Below, piece by piece: positions 1 to 8,371 of a stretch of 64,000 nucleotides of DNA. Below the pieces are notes generated by a model. It was not told the origin of the DNA. It worked only from the letters and a program-made list of their open reading frames with translations, and made no database searches. The DNA is taken from contig NZ_NFJW01000001.1 of NCBI RefSeq assembly GCF_002160065.1, positions 124,001 to 188,000 on the forward strand. Reading direction: 5' to 3'. Both the position numbers and the translations under genes were made by a program. Position 1 is the first letter of the stretch. Each line of letters begins with the position of its first letter. This DNA is from Collinsella sp. An2 (GTDB lineage Bacteria > Actinomycetota > Coriobacteriia > Coriobacteriales > Coriobacteriaceae).

Positions 1-5
1 AAAGC

Positions 6-45
6 GCCCGCCGGCTAATCTTTGCTTGTTGGTCGGCGGGCTTCT
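6..45 (+). terminator. Terminator-like hairpin of the gene upstream of the window
   Basis: GCCCGCCG (6-13) pairs with CGGCGGGC (34-41) and is followed by TTCTC. The T-run is weak. It probably ends transcription of a plus-strand gene lying to the left of the window. Confidence 0.4.
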
Positions 46-78
46 CAGGAGATGGCTGGTGGATGGAGGTGCGATGCG

Positions 79-1533
79 ATGAAGGTGCTGGTCGGTCAGT
101 TCATCACCGAATCGAACGCGAACATTCCTCTTAAGAATAATGTCGGCTCTTTCAAGATGCTGTTTGGAGACGATTGTATTGACGGAATGCATATTCGTGA
201 GGTGTTTGAGCAAAGGGACGTTGAAATTGTCCCCTCTATCCTTGCCGATGCGGGCGCTTCTGGCGTGATCGAGCGGGCGGCTTTTGAATATATAGAGCAT
301 GAATTCGTAAATGCGGTGCGCACCCACATCCACGAGATTGATGGCATGCTGCTTATGCTGCATGGCGCGAGCGAGGTGGACGGTGTTGGTTCTGGCGACC
401 ATCACATCCTCAACGCTATTCGTGAGGTGGTTGGAGAGTACTTGCCTATTTTTGTGGTGTGTGACCCACATGGAAATTTGTGCGAGAGCTACGTTCGTCA
501 GACCACGCTCATCAGAAGTTATCGTGAGAGTCCCCACACAGATAGCATTGCTACCTTACAGAAGGTGGCAGGCTGGCTCTGTGATTTCTTGCTCAATCGT
601 CAGAATATCCATTCGGTCTACCGAAAGCTTCCTCTCATTCTGGGGGGCGAGCAGAGTGTTTCGACTGATGAGCCTGTTCGTTCTATTAATTCCTACATGG
701 ACAAGATGGAGAAAGATCCCCGAATCCGCAGTTGCTCATGGCATGTGGGTTATATTCGCCATGATTCAGATGTTGCGGGTTGTGGCATTGTAGTGGTTCC
801 CCAGAACGAAGCGGACCAGGGATATGCCGAGCAGAAGGCAGATGAGCTTGCGGCATATGTGTGGGATCGTCGACACGAGTTTCATTACACTGGAGTGGCC
901 GCAATGCCGGATAGAGCGTTCGAAATGGCGCTGGCATTCGGTGGCCAACCAGTGTTTATTACCGATTCTGGCGACAATGTGACTTCAGGCGCTACAGGAT
1001 GGAATACATATATCCTCCGTCAAGCAATCGAGCGTGCAGAAAGCAATGTAGGCCTAAATAGGCGTTTGCTTTTTGCCAATATATGCGATCCAGTCTGCTA
1101 TGACGTTTTGAGTGGGCTTGACGAAGGGGATTCGGCACACATCTCGCTTGGTGTGGGGTTTGATGACATGTCTCAGCCGGTCGAACTTGATGTTCACGTT
1201 AGGTCGCGCGGACCTTTGCGGGGATATCTGCATCACCCTCATGATGCCCACTACGGTGATGCGGTGGTGGTATCTGTTGACGGGATGCCGATTGATGTGT
1301 CTGTAGCCAGTACGCGTCAGGCAATGTGCGAGCGTCATCAGTTCGAGGCTGTTGGACTCAACTGGGGAGACTATGATGTCGTGGTAGTGAAGCAGGGATA
1401 TTTGTTCCCAGAGCTCAAGGAGGCTGCAGCGTTTTCTGTAATGTCGCTTACCTTGGGCACCACGCCCCAGGATACGAAAATCATACCGTTCAAACGCATA
1501 TTGCGTCCCATGTACCCAATAGACGATATCTGA
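79..1533 (+). CDS. M81 family metallopeptidase (MlrC / microcystinase C-like)
   Basis: 484-residue protein of the MlrC family, whose characterised member hydrolyses linear microcystin peptides; the substrate here is unknown. Asp129 and His131 (in CDPHGN) and His153 (in ESPHTD) have exactly the D-x-H-(21)-H spacing of the zinc ligands known for MlrC. The N-terminal two thirds match the catalytic MlrC_N region and the rest the C-terminal domain. I place the start at 79 because GGAGGT (65-70) lies 8 nt upstream; an in-frame ATG at 22 lacks such a site. No signal peptide, so cytoplasmic. GC is lower than in neighbouring genes, hinting at transfer. It is followed after about 100 bp by an M24-like gene, suggesting a shared role in degrading unusual peptides. 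Confidence 0.85.
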   Translation: MKVLVGQFITESNANIPLKNNVGSFKMLFGDDCIDGMHIREVFEQRDVEIVPSILADAGASGVIERAAFEYIEHEFVNAVRTHIHEIDGMLLMLHGASEVDGVGSGDHHILNAIREVVGEYLPIFVVCDPHGNLCESYVRQTTLIRSYRESPHTDSIATLQKVAGWLCDFLLNRQNIHSVYRKLPLILGGEQSVSTDEPVRSINSYMDKMEKDPRIRSCSWHVGYIRHDSDVAGCGIVVVPQNEADQGYAEQKADELAAYVWDRRHEFHYTGVAAMPDRAFEMALAFGGQPVFITDSGDNVTSGATGWNTYILRQAIERAESNVGLNRRLLFANICDPVCYDVLSGLDEGDSAHISLGVGFDDMSQPVELDVHVRSRGPLRGYLHHPHDAHYGDAVVVSVDGMPIDVSVASTRQAMCERHQFEAVGLNWGDYDVVVVKQGYLFPELKEAAAFSVMSLTLGTTPQDTKIIPFKRILRPMYPIDDI

Positions 1534-1636
1534 GTTACGTCAGTGCCTGCTCCGCGATACCGGGAGAGATGCGGGCGTACGAGTGATAACAACCCGGCGT
1601 ACTGCGTCGGCGAGTGCTGCACAGAAAGGAAACCTT

Positions 1637-3025
1637 ATGGGAACGTATAACGTCGAGCTCAAAAAGGTCGAAGAGCCCGCGCGTGATTGCACGTTGCAGC
1701 CGGTGATGCTCACCGACGAAACGATGAACGAGCGTGTGGAAAAGGTTCTCGCCGGCATGCGCGAGCGCTCCCTTGATCAGCTGGTTGTGTATTGCGACGT
1801 TGAGCATTCTGGCAATTTCGCCTACCTTACCGGCTTTTTCTCGCGGTTCGAAGAGTCACTGCTGATCATTCGTGCCGACGGGACCATGAACCTTGTGCTG
1901 GGAAATGAGAACCTCAACAAGGCGTCGAAGGCACGTGTTTCTGCCTCGGCGACGCACGCGCCGATGCTGTCCTTGCCCAACCAGCCGGATTCCGTGCAGA
2001 GGCCTCTGAGCGATCTGCTGCGTGAGGCGGGCATAGCTCCAGGATGCCGCATGGGCGTTGTGGGATGGAAGCACTTCACGTCTCCCGCCGTAGACACCGA
2101 CGAGGCGTTTGACGTGCCGGAATTCATCATGCGGGCCCTGCGCGACGCGGTCGGTCCAGAGGGTCGGCTGATTCCCGCATCCGATATCTTTATCGGCGAG
2201 GGTGGAGCGCGCACAACAAACAATGCCAACGAGATTGCGCATTACGAGTTCGGCGCGTCGCTTGCGTCCGACTGCATGCTGGATGCTCTGGATGCCCTTG
2301 AGCCCGGTGTGACCGAGATGCAGCTGGGCGATAAGCTCGCGCGGTTTGGCCAGCATACGAGTGTCGTGACCATCGCTGCGAGCGGTCCTCGCTTCGTGAA
2401 GGCAAACATGTTCCCAACCCAAAACGAGGTCAAGGTCGGCGACCCCATTTCGCTGACGGTTGGCTATGCCGGCGGGCTGTCCAGCCGTTCCGGCTTTGCC
2501 GTTGCGGACAACGATCAGCTGCCGGCGGACCAGGGCTCGTGGCTCGAGCGAGTAGCAAAGCCGTATTTCGCCGCCTACGCGCATTGGCTTAAGACCATTT
2601 GCATCGGCATGACGGGCGGCGAGCTGTTTGCCGAGGTCGACCGGGTATTGCCACGCTCGGAGTTCGGCTGGACGCTTTGCCCGGGGCACCTGACGGCCGA
2701 GGAGGAATGGCTCTCATCCCCGGTCTACGAAGGGTCCACCGAGACGCTGCGAAGCGGCATGCTGTTCCAGATCGATATCATCCCTTCGGTTCCGGGGCTT
2801 GGTGGCGTGAGTGCCGAGAGCACCGTCGCGCTGGCGGACGCGGGGCTGCAAGATAGCATTCGCGAGCAATACCCCGCCCTATGGGAGCGCATCCAGAGCC
2901 GTCGCCAGTATCTGGAGAGCGTTCTGGGTCTCACGCTTTCGGCCGACGTGCTGCCCCTTTGCTCGACGGTTGGATATCTGCGCCCCTTCATGCTCGATCA
3001 CGAGAGGGCATTCGTTCTGAGCTAA
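1637..3025 (+). CDS. Degenerate M24-fold protein (Xaa-Pro peptidase / creatinase-like)
   Basis: 462 residues with the two-domain pita-bread layout of M24 peptidases: an N-terminal creatinase-like half (FAYLTGF near residue 66) and a C-terminal catalytic-like half. The usual metal aspartates are not where expected: the strand reading ISLTVGYAGGLSSRSGFAV has no Asp pair, whereas the other M24 gene of this window (55835-57055) keeps HCDFG and TDTQR. A His (LCPGH) and a late Glu (SAEST) remain. It is therefore probably not a standard dinuclear metallopeptidase; a binding protein or metal-free hydrolase are alternatives. The start at 1637 follows AGAAAGGA; an upstream in-frame start at 1583 has no clear ribosome site. 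Likely cotranscribed with the M81 gene. Confidence 0.65.
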   Translation: MGTYNVELKKVEEPARDCTLQPVMLTDETMNERVEKVLAGMRERSLDQLVVYCDVEHSGNFAYLTGFFSRFEESLLIIRADGTMNLVLGNENLNKASKARVSASATHAPMLSLPNQPDSVQRPLSDLLREAGIAPGCRMGVVGWKHFTSPAVDTDEAFDVPEFIMRALRDAVGPEGRLIPASDIFIGEGGARTTNNANEIAHYEFGASLASDCMLDALDALEPGVTEMQLGDKLARFGQHTSVVTIAASGPRFVKANMFPTQNEVKVGDPISLTVGYAGGLSSRSGFAVADNDQLPADQGSWLERVAKPYFAAYAHWLKTICIGMTGGELFAEVDRVLPRSEFGWTLCPGHLTAEEEWLSSPVYEGSTETLRSGMLFQIDIIPSVPGLGGVSAESTVALADAGLQDSIREQYPALWERIQSRRQYLESVLGLTLSADVLPLCSTVGYLRPFMLDHERAFVLS

Positions 3026-3151
3026 AAACTACGGTACGATGTATTTTGACGCCGCCCGCCCGACACCAGCGTGACGTGCCGGACGGGTGGCGTCTAGGCA
3101 TCGACGATGGATGAACGGGCGGTGTGACCGCCATATCGAAAGGATGTAGCC

Positions 3152-3697
3152 ATGGGGCTGTTCGACAAATTGATGGGTAAGGCGAAGACCTCGGGCGCCC
3201 CACAGGCAAGCTCCGCGCCTGAGCCGGTGAGTACTCAGACGGCGCAGGACGTGTTGTGCGCTCCGGTGTCGGGACGACTCGTTGCGCTCGAAACCGTTCC
3301 TGACCCCGTGTTTGCCCAGGGCATGTTGGGCAAGGGGTGTGCAATCTGGCCGGACGGACATGTGGTGTATGCTCCTGCGGCGGGCGAAGTGACGGTCGCC
3401 ATGGGCCACGCCATGGGACTCAAGACGGACGACGGCATCGAGGTGCTGGTGCACGTTGGCGTGGACACGGTGGGGCTGCAGGGCGAGGGTTTTACGGCCC
3501 ATGTCTCGCAGGGTGATCACGTAGTTGCAGGCCAGCCGCTCTTCTCCTTCGACCGCAAGGTCATCGCCGACGCTGGTTACGAGGACTGCGTGATGCTTCT
3601 CGTCTCCAATACCGCAGAGTTCTCGGACGTTATCGTCACGGTGGACCTGGAGCCTTCCGTGGCCGCCGGTGACGCCGTGGTCAAGGTCGTTCGGTAG
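3152..3697 (+). CDS. PTS glucose-type EIIA domain protein
   Basis: 181-residue soluble EIIA of the glucose/sucrose/N-acetylglucosamine superfamily. It takes phosphate from HPr on His101 (in LVHVGVDT) and passes it to an EIIB domain. The companion His of the family lies in the GHAMGLKT segment. The first ~30 residues are a Ser/Ala/Pro linker-like tail resembling the stub of a larger EII protein. No EIIB or EIIC lies beside it, so it probably serves transporters encoded elsewhere or signals carbon status. GAAAGGA lies upstream of the ATG. A second EIIA of the same class is at 18461-18958. Confidence 0.88.
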   Translation: MGLFDKLMGKAKTSGAPQASSAPEPVSTQTAQDVLCAPVSGRLVALETVPDPVFAQGMLGKGCAIWPDGHVVYAPAAGEVTVAMGHAMGLKTDDGIEVLVHVGVDTVGLQGEGFTAHVSQGDHVVAGQPLFSFDRKVIADAGYEDCVMLLVSNTAEFSDVIVTVDLEPSVAAGDAVVKVVR

Positions 3698-3744
3698 ACG
3701 TCCTGCGCGCTGGTCGACAGCTGTAGCTGCGATCGCTTCCCGGC

Positions 3745-3954
3745 AGTTACGTGCGTCGAACGGAAGTTACGTGCGCCAGCTGGCAGTTACGAGCACCGGA
3801 CGGAAGTTGCGTGCGCCGTTTTGAAGTTGATAGAGCTTTGGGGCCATTTTCAGGCCTTCAAAGGGTCAAAAATGGACGAATCCCTCTATCAACTTTCATT
3901 TGCCGTACGCAACTGCGATTCAACGTACGTAACTACAATTCGGCGCACGTAACT
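3745..3954. repeat. Phased inverted motif array, family A copy 1 (20-bp period)
   Basis: AGTTACGTGCG-type motifs begin at 3745, 3765, 3785 and 3805, exactly 20 bp apart, followed at 3825 by AGTTGATAGAG. After a ~60-bp core the complement CTCTATCAACT ends at 3894, and inverse motifs (GTACGCAACT type) end at 3914, 3934 and 3954, again 20 bp apart. This is the only copy whose core is closed by a perfect AAGTTGATAGAG/CTCTATCAACTT pair. The nine bases between motifs are not conserved. It sits directly 3' of the EIIA gene. Function unknown. Confidence 0.9.
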
Positions 3955-4028
3955 GATCGGTGCTCGCTCGGCCGATTGACACGGGCATAGTCGATGAACG
4001 TCCATATAGTCTGCCGCTGCGTTCCTAA

Positions 4029-4123
4029 CCGACCTACGTTTGCTCAGCCGACCGATATCCACCCAGCCGACCCACCTTCGCTCAGCCGACCGATATTCAC
4101 CCAGCCGACCTACGTTCACCCCG
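4029..4123. repeat. 19-bp tandem repeat, five copies
   Basis: Five consecutive 19-bp units begin at 4029, 4048, 4067, 4086 and 4105 with consensus CCGACCNAYNTTCRCYCAG; units 1 and 5, and units 2 and 4, are most alike. They are direct and not inverted, unlike the nearby family A array. They lie about 190 bp upstream of gatC. Function unknown; possibly protein-binding sites or a slippage-prone satellite. Confidence 0.8.
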
Positions 4124-4171
4124 CCGGTTGACGTTCAGAATCCCGCGGGGAACATAACATGCTTGTTGCGA

Positions 4172-4212
4172 CGCCCTCCCTGCCTCGGCGGGGAGGGCGC
4201 GCTGCGTATAAT
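4172..4212 (+). promoter_or_regulatory. Hairpin plus -10 element upstream of gatCAB
   Basis: CGCCCTCCC (4172-4180) pairs with GGGAGGGCG (4191-4199), and a consensus TATAAT lies at 4207-4212, about 105 bp before the gatC start. No good -35 is visible at the normal distance because the hairpin occupies that place. Likely the gatCAB promoter, possibly activator-dependent. Confidence 0.4.
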
Positions 4213-4315
4213 GGTGGACATTCTGATCAGACGGCAGGGGGAGTGACGGTACGAGCCCCTGCCTTGTAGCATGCAGGTCCGCCGCGCCCATGCGCTGCGG
4301 GCGAAAGGAGCGCCC

Positions 4316-4627
4316 ATGGCACTCACCGAAACAGATGTGCGCGGTATTGCCGACTATGCGCGCATAGCCCTGGAAGGGGATGAGCTCGCCCAGATGACGT
4401 CGTATATGAACGACGCCGTGGACATGCTTGAGCCCATCCTTGCGTATAACCTTCCCGACGTGGACCCAACGTTTCATCCCATTGGCGGGCTGTCGAACGT
4501 GATGCGCGAGGACGTGTGCGATTCCGAGCGCGGTCTGTCCATCGACGCCGCCCTGGACAACGCGGGAAGCTCGCGCGATCGCTATTTCCGCGTCCCGTCG
4601 ATCTTGGGAGAGGGGGATGAGGCGTAA
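4316..4627 (+). CDS. gatC: Asp-tRNA(Asn)/Glu-tRNA(Gln) amidotransferase subunit C
   Basis: 103-residue GatC, the small belt-like subunit that stabilises GatA and GatB in the complex that amidates mischarged Glu-tRNA(Gln) and/or Asp-tRNA(Asn). Length and the DVRGIADYARIALEGDEL start are typical. The ATG at 4316 follows GAAAGGAG; an in-frame ATG at 4271 would add an atypical arginine-rich tail. Its stop overlaps the gatA start by one base (TAATG), so the two are translationally coupled in a gatC-gatA-gatB operon. Confidence 0.95.
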   Translation: MALTETDVRGIADYARIALEGDELAQMTSYMNDAVDMLEPILAYNLPDVDPTFHPIGGLSNVMREDVCDSERGLSIDAALDNAGSSRDRYFRVPSILGEGDEA

Positions 4628-6135
4628 TGGCCAACATCGATACGCTTTCCGCCCGCCAGATCGCGAGCGCCGTCGCAAGCGGCGAGCTCTCTGCCCTCGA
4701 GGTTGCCCAGGCGGCGCTCGACGCCGTCGAGGCTCGCGAGGGCGAGGTCCAGGCGTTCCTGCAGGTGACGCCCGAGCTCGCGTTGGCGGCTGCCGACCGC
4801 GTAGACGCTGCGCGCGCCGCCGGGGAGGCCCTGCCGCCGCTCGCCGGCGTGCCGGTTGCCGTGAAGGACAACATGAACCTTGTGGGAACGCGCACCACCT
4901 GCGCATCCCGCATGCTCGAGTCCTATGAGTCTCCCTACACCGCAACCTGCGTGCAGCGCATGCTTGACGCCGGATGCGTTCCGGTGGGCAAGACCAACAT
5001 GGACGAGTTCGCGTTCGGTTCATCGACCGACACCTCGGCATTCCATCCCACGAACAACCCGTGGAACACATCGTGCGTTCCCGGCGGTTCGTCGGGCGGC
5101 TCGGCTGCTGCAGTCGCAGCGGGCGAGGTGCCGCTTGCACTGGGTTCCGACACCGGTGGCTCTATCCGTCAGCCGGCGGCACTCTGCGGCGTGGTGGGCA
5201 TGAAGCCGACCTATGGCGCCGTGTCGCGCTACGGCGTGGTGGCATTCGGCAGCTCGCTCGACCAGGTCGGCCCGTTTGGGCGTACGGTCGAGGACGTGGC
5301 GCTTGCCATGGACGCGCTCGTCACAGGTGGGCATGACCGCTGCGATTCGACTTCGCAGGAGGTCGCTCCCGTCTTCGCGCAGCATCTGGATGCAAGCATC
5401 GAGGGTCGTCGCGTGGGCATCATCCCCTCGTTTATGGAGGCTGAGGGCCTGTCTCCCGAGGTCCGCAGCGCCGTCGAGTCTGCAGCGAAGGCGCTCGAGG
5501 CCGCAGGTGCAGAGCTCGTCGAGGTCGATCTTCCTCACCTGGATGCGGCCATCGCCGCTTACTACGTCATCGGCCCTGCCGAGGCGTTCTCCAACCTTGC
5601 TCGCTTCGACGGCGTGCGTTACGGATACCAGGAGCCCAACTGCCGCAACCTTGCCGACCAAAGCTCGCTGTCGCGCGCGCATGGCTTTGGAGCCGAGGCG
5701 AAGCGCCGCCAGATGCTCGGCGCCTACCTGCTTTCAAGCGGCATCTACGACAAGTATTACTACGCGGCTCAGAAGGCACGCACCCTCATCACGGCCGATT
5801 ACGCCGCCGCCTACGAGAAGGTCGATGTGATCATCATGCCGGCAAGTCCTCAGGTGGCTTTCGAGCATGGCGCCATTTCCGACCCTACGCAGATGTACCT
5901 TTCCGACATGTACACCATCTCGATCAACATCGCTGGCAACGGCGGCATGACGGTCCCGGTGGGGCTGGGGACGGACTCGGGCATGCCGGTGGCCGCCCAG
6001 CTGGTGGCGCCTGCGTTTAAAGACGAGCGCCTCATCACGTTCGGCGCCGCGCTCGAGCGCGCCTTTGCGTCCGACGGCGCGCCGATCATGGGCGTCGCCC
6101 CTGCATTTTCCGGGAAAGGGGGTGAGCTCGCATGA
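4627..6135 (+). CDS. gatA: Asp/Glu-tRNA amidotransferase subunit A (amidase)
   Basis: 502-residue GatA, which releases ammonia from glutamine for transfer to the misacylated tRNA by GatB. The amidase-signature features are visible: the catalytic lysine in VAVKDN near residue 79, the glycine/serine-rich GGSSGGSAAAV stretch and the GSDTGGSIRQPA segment carrying the Ser-cisSer-Lys triad. Length is normal. The stop codon overlaps the gatB start as ATGA, indicating coupled translation. Confidence 0.97.
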   Translation: MANIDTLSARQIASAVASGELSALEVAQAALDAVEAREGEVQAFLQVTPELALAAADRVDAARAAGEALPPLAGVPVAVKDNMNLVGTRTTCASRMLESYESPYTATCVQRMLDAGCVPVGKTNMDEFAFGSSTDTSAFHPTNNPWNTSCVPGGSSGGSAAAVAAGEVPLALGSDTGGSIRQPAALCGVVGMKPTYGAVSRYGVVAFGSSLDQVGPFGRTVEDVALAMDALVTGGHDRCDSTSQEVAPVFAQHLDASIEGRRVGIIPSFMEAEGLSPEVRSAVESAAKALEAAGAELVEVDLPHLDAAIAAYYVIGPAEAFSNLARFDGVRYGYQEPNCRNLADQSSLSRAHGFGAEAKRRQMLGAYLLSSGIYDKYYYAAQKARTLITADYAAAYEKVDVIIMPASPQVAFEHGAISDPTQMYLSDMYTISINIAGNGGMTVPVGLGTDSGMPVAAQLVAPAFKDERLITFGAALERAFASDGAPIMGVAPAFSGKGGELA

Positions 6136-7871
6136 AAGAGCTCACAGAGGTCTTGCGCGATTGGGAGGCTGTAATCGGCCTCGAGATCCACACCGAGCTC
6201 ACCACGCTCGATACCAAGATGTTCTGCGGCTGCAAGCTCAGCCATGACGACGAGCCCAACACGAATGTCTGCCCTGTGTGCCTGGGTCTTCCTGGCGCGC
6301 TGCCGGTACCCAACAAACGCGCCATCGAGTACATCGTGAAAGCGGGTCTTTCTACCAACTGCGAGATCCAGAAGCATTCGATGTTCTACCGTAAGCACTA
6401 CTTCTATCCCGACATGGCTAAGAACTTCCAGACCACGCAGGGTCCGGTGGCATTTGCCATGCATGGGCGGCTTGACCTTGAGGTCACGGGCCGCGGTGCA
6501 GCCGAGCGACCGGAGTGTGCCTTTGGAGCTGCCGAGGCCGAAAGTCTCGCCAGTGCGAGCGCCGGTGCCGTGGGTCTATCCACCGAGATGGCGCGAAACC
6601 TCCCGGAGCACATGGCTCATGGTGGCACCGGGAAGGACGTGGCTCAAAACGGCTCCGACCCGGAGAGCGCCAAGACGTCGGCGCTGGCGGGGCTTTCGGG
6701 CTACGACACGCACGGCCTCGCTGTTCCCGAGCGCCACGACGACGGCTCATACACGGTGCCCATTCGCATCCTGCGCATCCACATGGAAGAGGACGCGGCC
6801 AAGATGGTGCACGTGGGCGGCGAAGAAGGCCGTATTGGCGGCGCTGCGGAATCGCTCATCGACTACAACCGCTGCGGCACCCCGCTTATCGAGCTCGTTA
6901 CCGAGCCCGACCTGCGCACGCCCGAGGAGGCGCGCCTCTTCATGGAGAAGCTGCGCCGCATCTTCGTGACGCTCGGCATCTCCGACTGCTCCATGGAGAA
7001 GGGCTCGATGCGCTGCGACGGCAACGTAAGCCTGCGCCGCCGCGGTGAGACGCGCCTGGGCACCAAGACGGAGCTCAAGAACCTCAACTCCTTCAAGGCG
7101 CTGCACGACGGCCTCGCCTACGAGATCTGCCGTCAGGCAGAGGTGCTCGAGGAGGGCGGCATCATCTATCAGGAGACCCGCCACTGGGAGCCCAGCCGCA
7201 AGCGCACCGTGGTCATGCGTACCAAGGAGACGGCGGACGATTATCGCTTCTTCCCCGATCCCGACTTGGCTCCGTTTGACCTTACGGACGAGTTTATCGA
7301 GCACTGCCGCTCCGAGATTCCCGAGCTTCCCGACGCCAAGCGCGACCGCTATGAGCGTGACTTTGGCATCAAGCGTGCCGATGCCGAGCAGATTGCCGGC
7401 GATCCGGCGACGGCGGCCTTCTTCGAGAAAGCGGCTGCGGGCCTGTCTGGCAAGGAGGCCCAGACGGTAGCAAACCTGGTGGTAAACGAGCTGCCTGCCT
7501 ACCTTAAGTCTGTCGCGGCGACGCTTGAGGACAGCGGGCTGACGCCCGAGCAGGTGACGACGCTGGCAAAGCTTTTGGCGAGCGACGCCATCAGCTCCAA
7601 CCAGGGCCACGAGGTGTTTGTTGCCATGGCAGAGACGGGCGAAGACCCCGAGAAGATCGTCGACGAGCGCGGTATGCGTCAGGTGAGCGATACCGGCGCG
7701 CTGCAGCCCATCGTCGACGAGGTGCTTGCCGCCTGCGCCGACCAGGCTCAGCAGTATCGCGACGGCAACCAGAAGGTGCTTGGCTTTTTGGTGGGTCAGT
7801 GCATGAAGGCGAGTCGCGGCAAGGGCAACCCGAAGCTCTTTAACGAGCTGCTTCGTCAAGCGCTGTCATAG
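6132..7871 (+). CDS. gatB: Asp/Glu-tRNA amidotransferase subunit B with an internal insertion
   Basis: 579-residue GatB, the ATP-dependent kinase/transamidase subunit that binds the tRNA. The catalytic cradle (VIGLEIHTEL, CPVCLGLPG, HMEEDAAK) and the C-terminal YqeY-like tail are intact. It is longer than the usual 470-500 residues because of roughly 75-80 extra residues at about positions 118-206, between LDLEV and VPIRILRIHMEED. The insert is rich in Ala, Gly, Ser and Glu, has normal codon use and no stop or frameshift, so it looks like a surface loop and not an assembly error. Confidence 0.95.
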   Translation: MKELTEVLRDWEAVIGLEIHTELTTLDTKMFCGCKLSHDDEPNTNVCPVCLGLPGALPVPNKRAIEYIVKAGLSTNCEIQKHSMFYRKHYFYPDMAKNFQTTQGPVAFAMHGRLDLEVTGRGAAERPECAFGAAEAESLASASAGAVGLSTEMARNLPEHMAHGGTGKDVAQNGSDPESAKTSALAGLSGYDTHGLAVPERHDDGSYTVPIRILRIHMEEDAAKMVHVGGEEGRIGGAAESLIDYNRCGTPLIELVTEPDLRTPEEARLFMEKLRRIFVTLGISDCSMEKGSMRCDGNVSLRRRGETRLGTKTELKNLNSFKALHDGLAYEICRQAEVLEEGGIIYQETRHWEPSRKRTVVMRTKETADDYRFFPDPDLAPFDLTDEFIEHCRSEIPELPDAKRDRYERDFGIKRADAEQIAGDPATAAFFEKAAAGLSGKEAQTVANLVVNELPAYLKSVAATLEDSGLTPEQVTTLAKLLASDAISSNQGHEVFVAMAETGEDPEKIVDERGMRQVSDTGALQPIVDEVLAACADQAQQYRDGNQKVLGFLVGQCMKASRGKGNPKLFNELLRQALS

Positions 7872-7898
7872 GCGATTCGTATAGTCGAGTAAGCAGGA

Positions 7899-7934
7899 CC
7901 CGGGGCGCACGCGCGCTCCGGGCTCGCTTTGTCT
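7899..7934 (+). terminator. Probable gatCAB terminator
   Basis: CCCGGGGCGC (7899-7908) pairs with GCGCTCCGGG (7913-7922) in a 10-bp stem with one G-T pair and a 4-base loop, followed by a weak T-rich stretch (CTCGCTTTGTCTT). Confidence 0.6.
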
Positions 7935-7994
7935 TAAGAGGCGCCCATCTCTTAAAGGGTGCTCGCCCTCCTTCGGGGCTCGCGTCCATGTTCG

Positions 7995-8144
7995 AGTTGT
8001 GCGCGCACTTTCAAAGTTGATAGAGGATTTCGGCCAGAATCACTCTCAAAAGTGAGGGGTTTTGGACGAATCGCGCACGCAATTCCAGTCGGGCGTACGC
8101 AACTTTCGCCAGGTGCACGTAACCCGAAAACAGGGCACGTGTTC
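7995..8144. repeat. Phased inverted motif array, family A copy 2
   Basis: A single left motif (AGTTGTGCGCG) at 7995 is followed 20 bp later by AGTTGATAGAGG at 8015. After the core, inverse motifs end at 8084, 8104, 8124 and 8144, each 20 bp apart (GCACGCAATT, GTACGCAACT, GCACGTAACC, GCACGTGTTC). The core is identical over about 80 bp to copy 3 on the other side of the fic gene. It lies 3' of gatB. Confidence 0.88.
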
Positions 8145-8227
8145 CGCACGCGGAAGGCAAACGACCCGTGCGGGGCTGTGATACAACGCGTTCAAGTTTC
8201 GTAACGTCCCTTGAGGCGGCGCTACCT

Positions 8228-8327
8228 TTGAGGGCCGGCAGCGACCCTCTCTAACGACGACTTCCTGTCGTTAGGGCGATTGAGCGGATTCTAACGACGG
8301 GAAAAACAGTTTTCCCGTCGTTAGAAT
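8228..8327. repeat. Fic-flanking direct repeat, upstream copy, with two hairpins
   Basis: Positions 8228-8254 read as TTG AGG GCC GGC AGC GAC CCT CTC TAA, the same eight C-terminal residues and stop as the downstream fic gene, with only third-base differences. Then come a hairpin (CTAACGAC 8251-8258 with GTCGTTAG 8267-8274) and a perfect 18-bp hairpin (8288-8305 with 8310-8327, loop ACAG). A TATACT -10-like element at 8330-8335 follows, so the hairpin covers the region where the fic promoter -35 should be. It may be an operator for the winged-helix domain of Fic. Confidence 0.85.
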
Positions 8328-8371
8328 GATATACTCCATGTTCAATTCACTGGTTGAAAAGGGGAGAGAGG

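Noticed and set aside
8228-8254. Short peptide gene upstream of fic
   Set aside because: The nine codons equal the fic C-terminus and lack a start; better read as a relic of a duplicated fic end.
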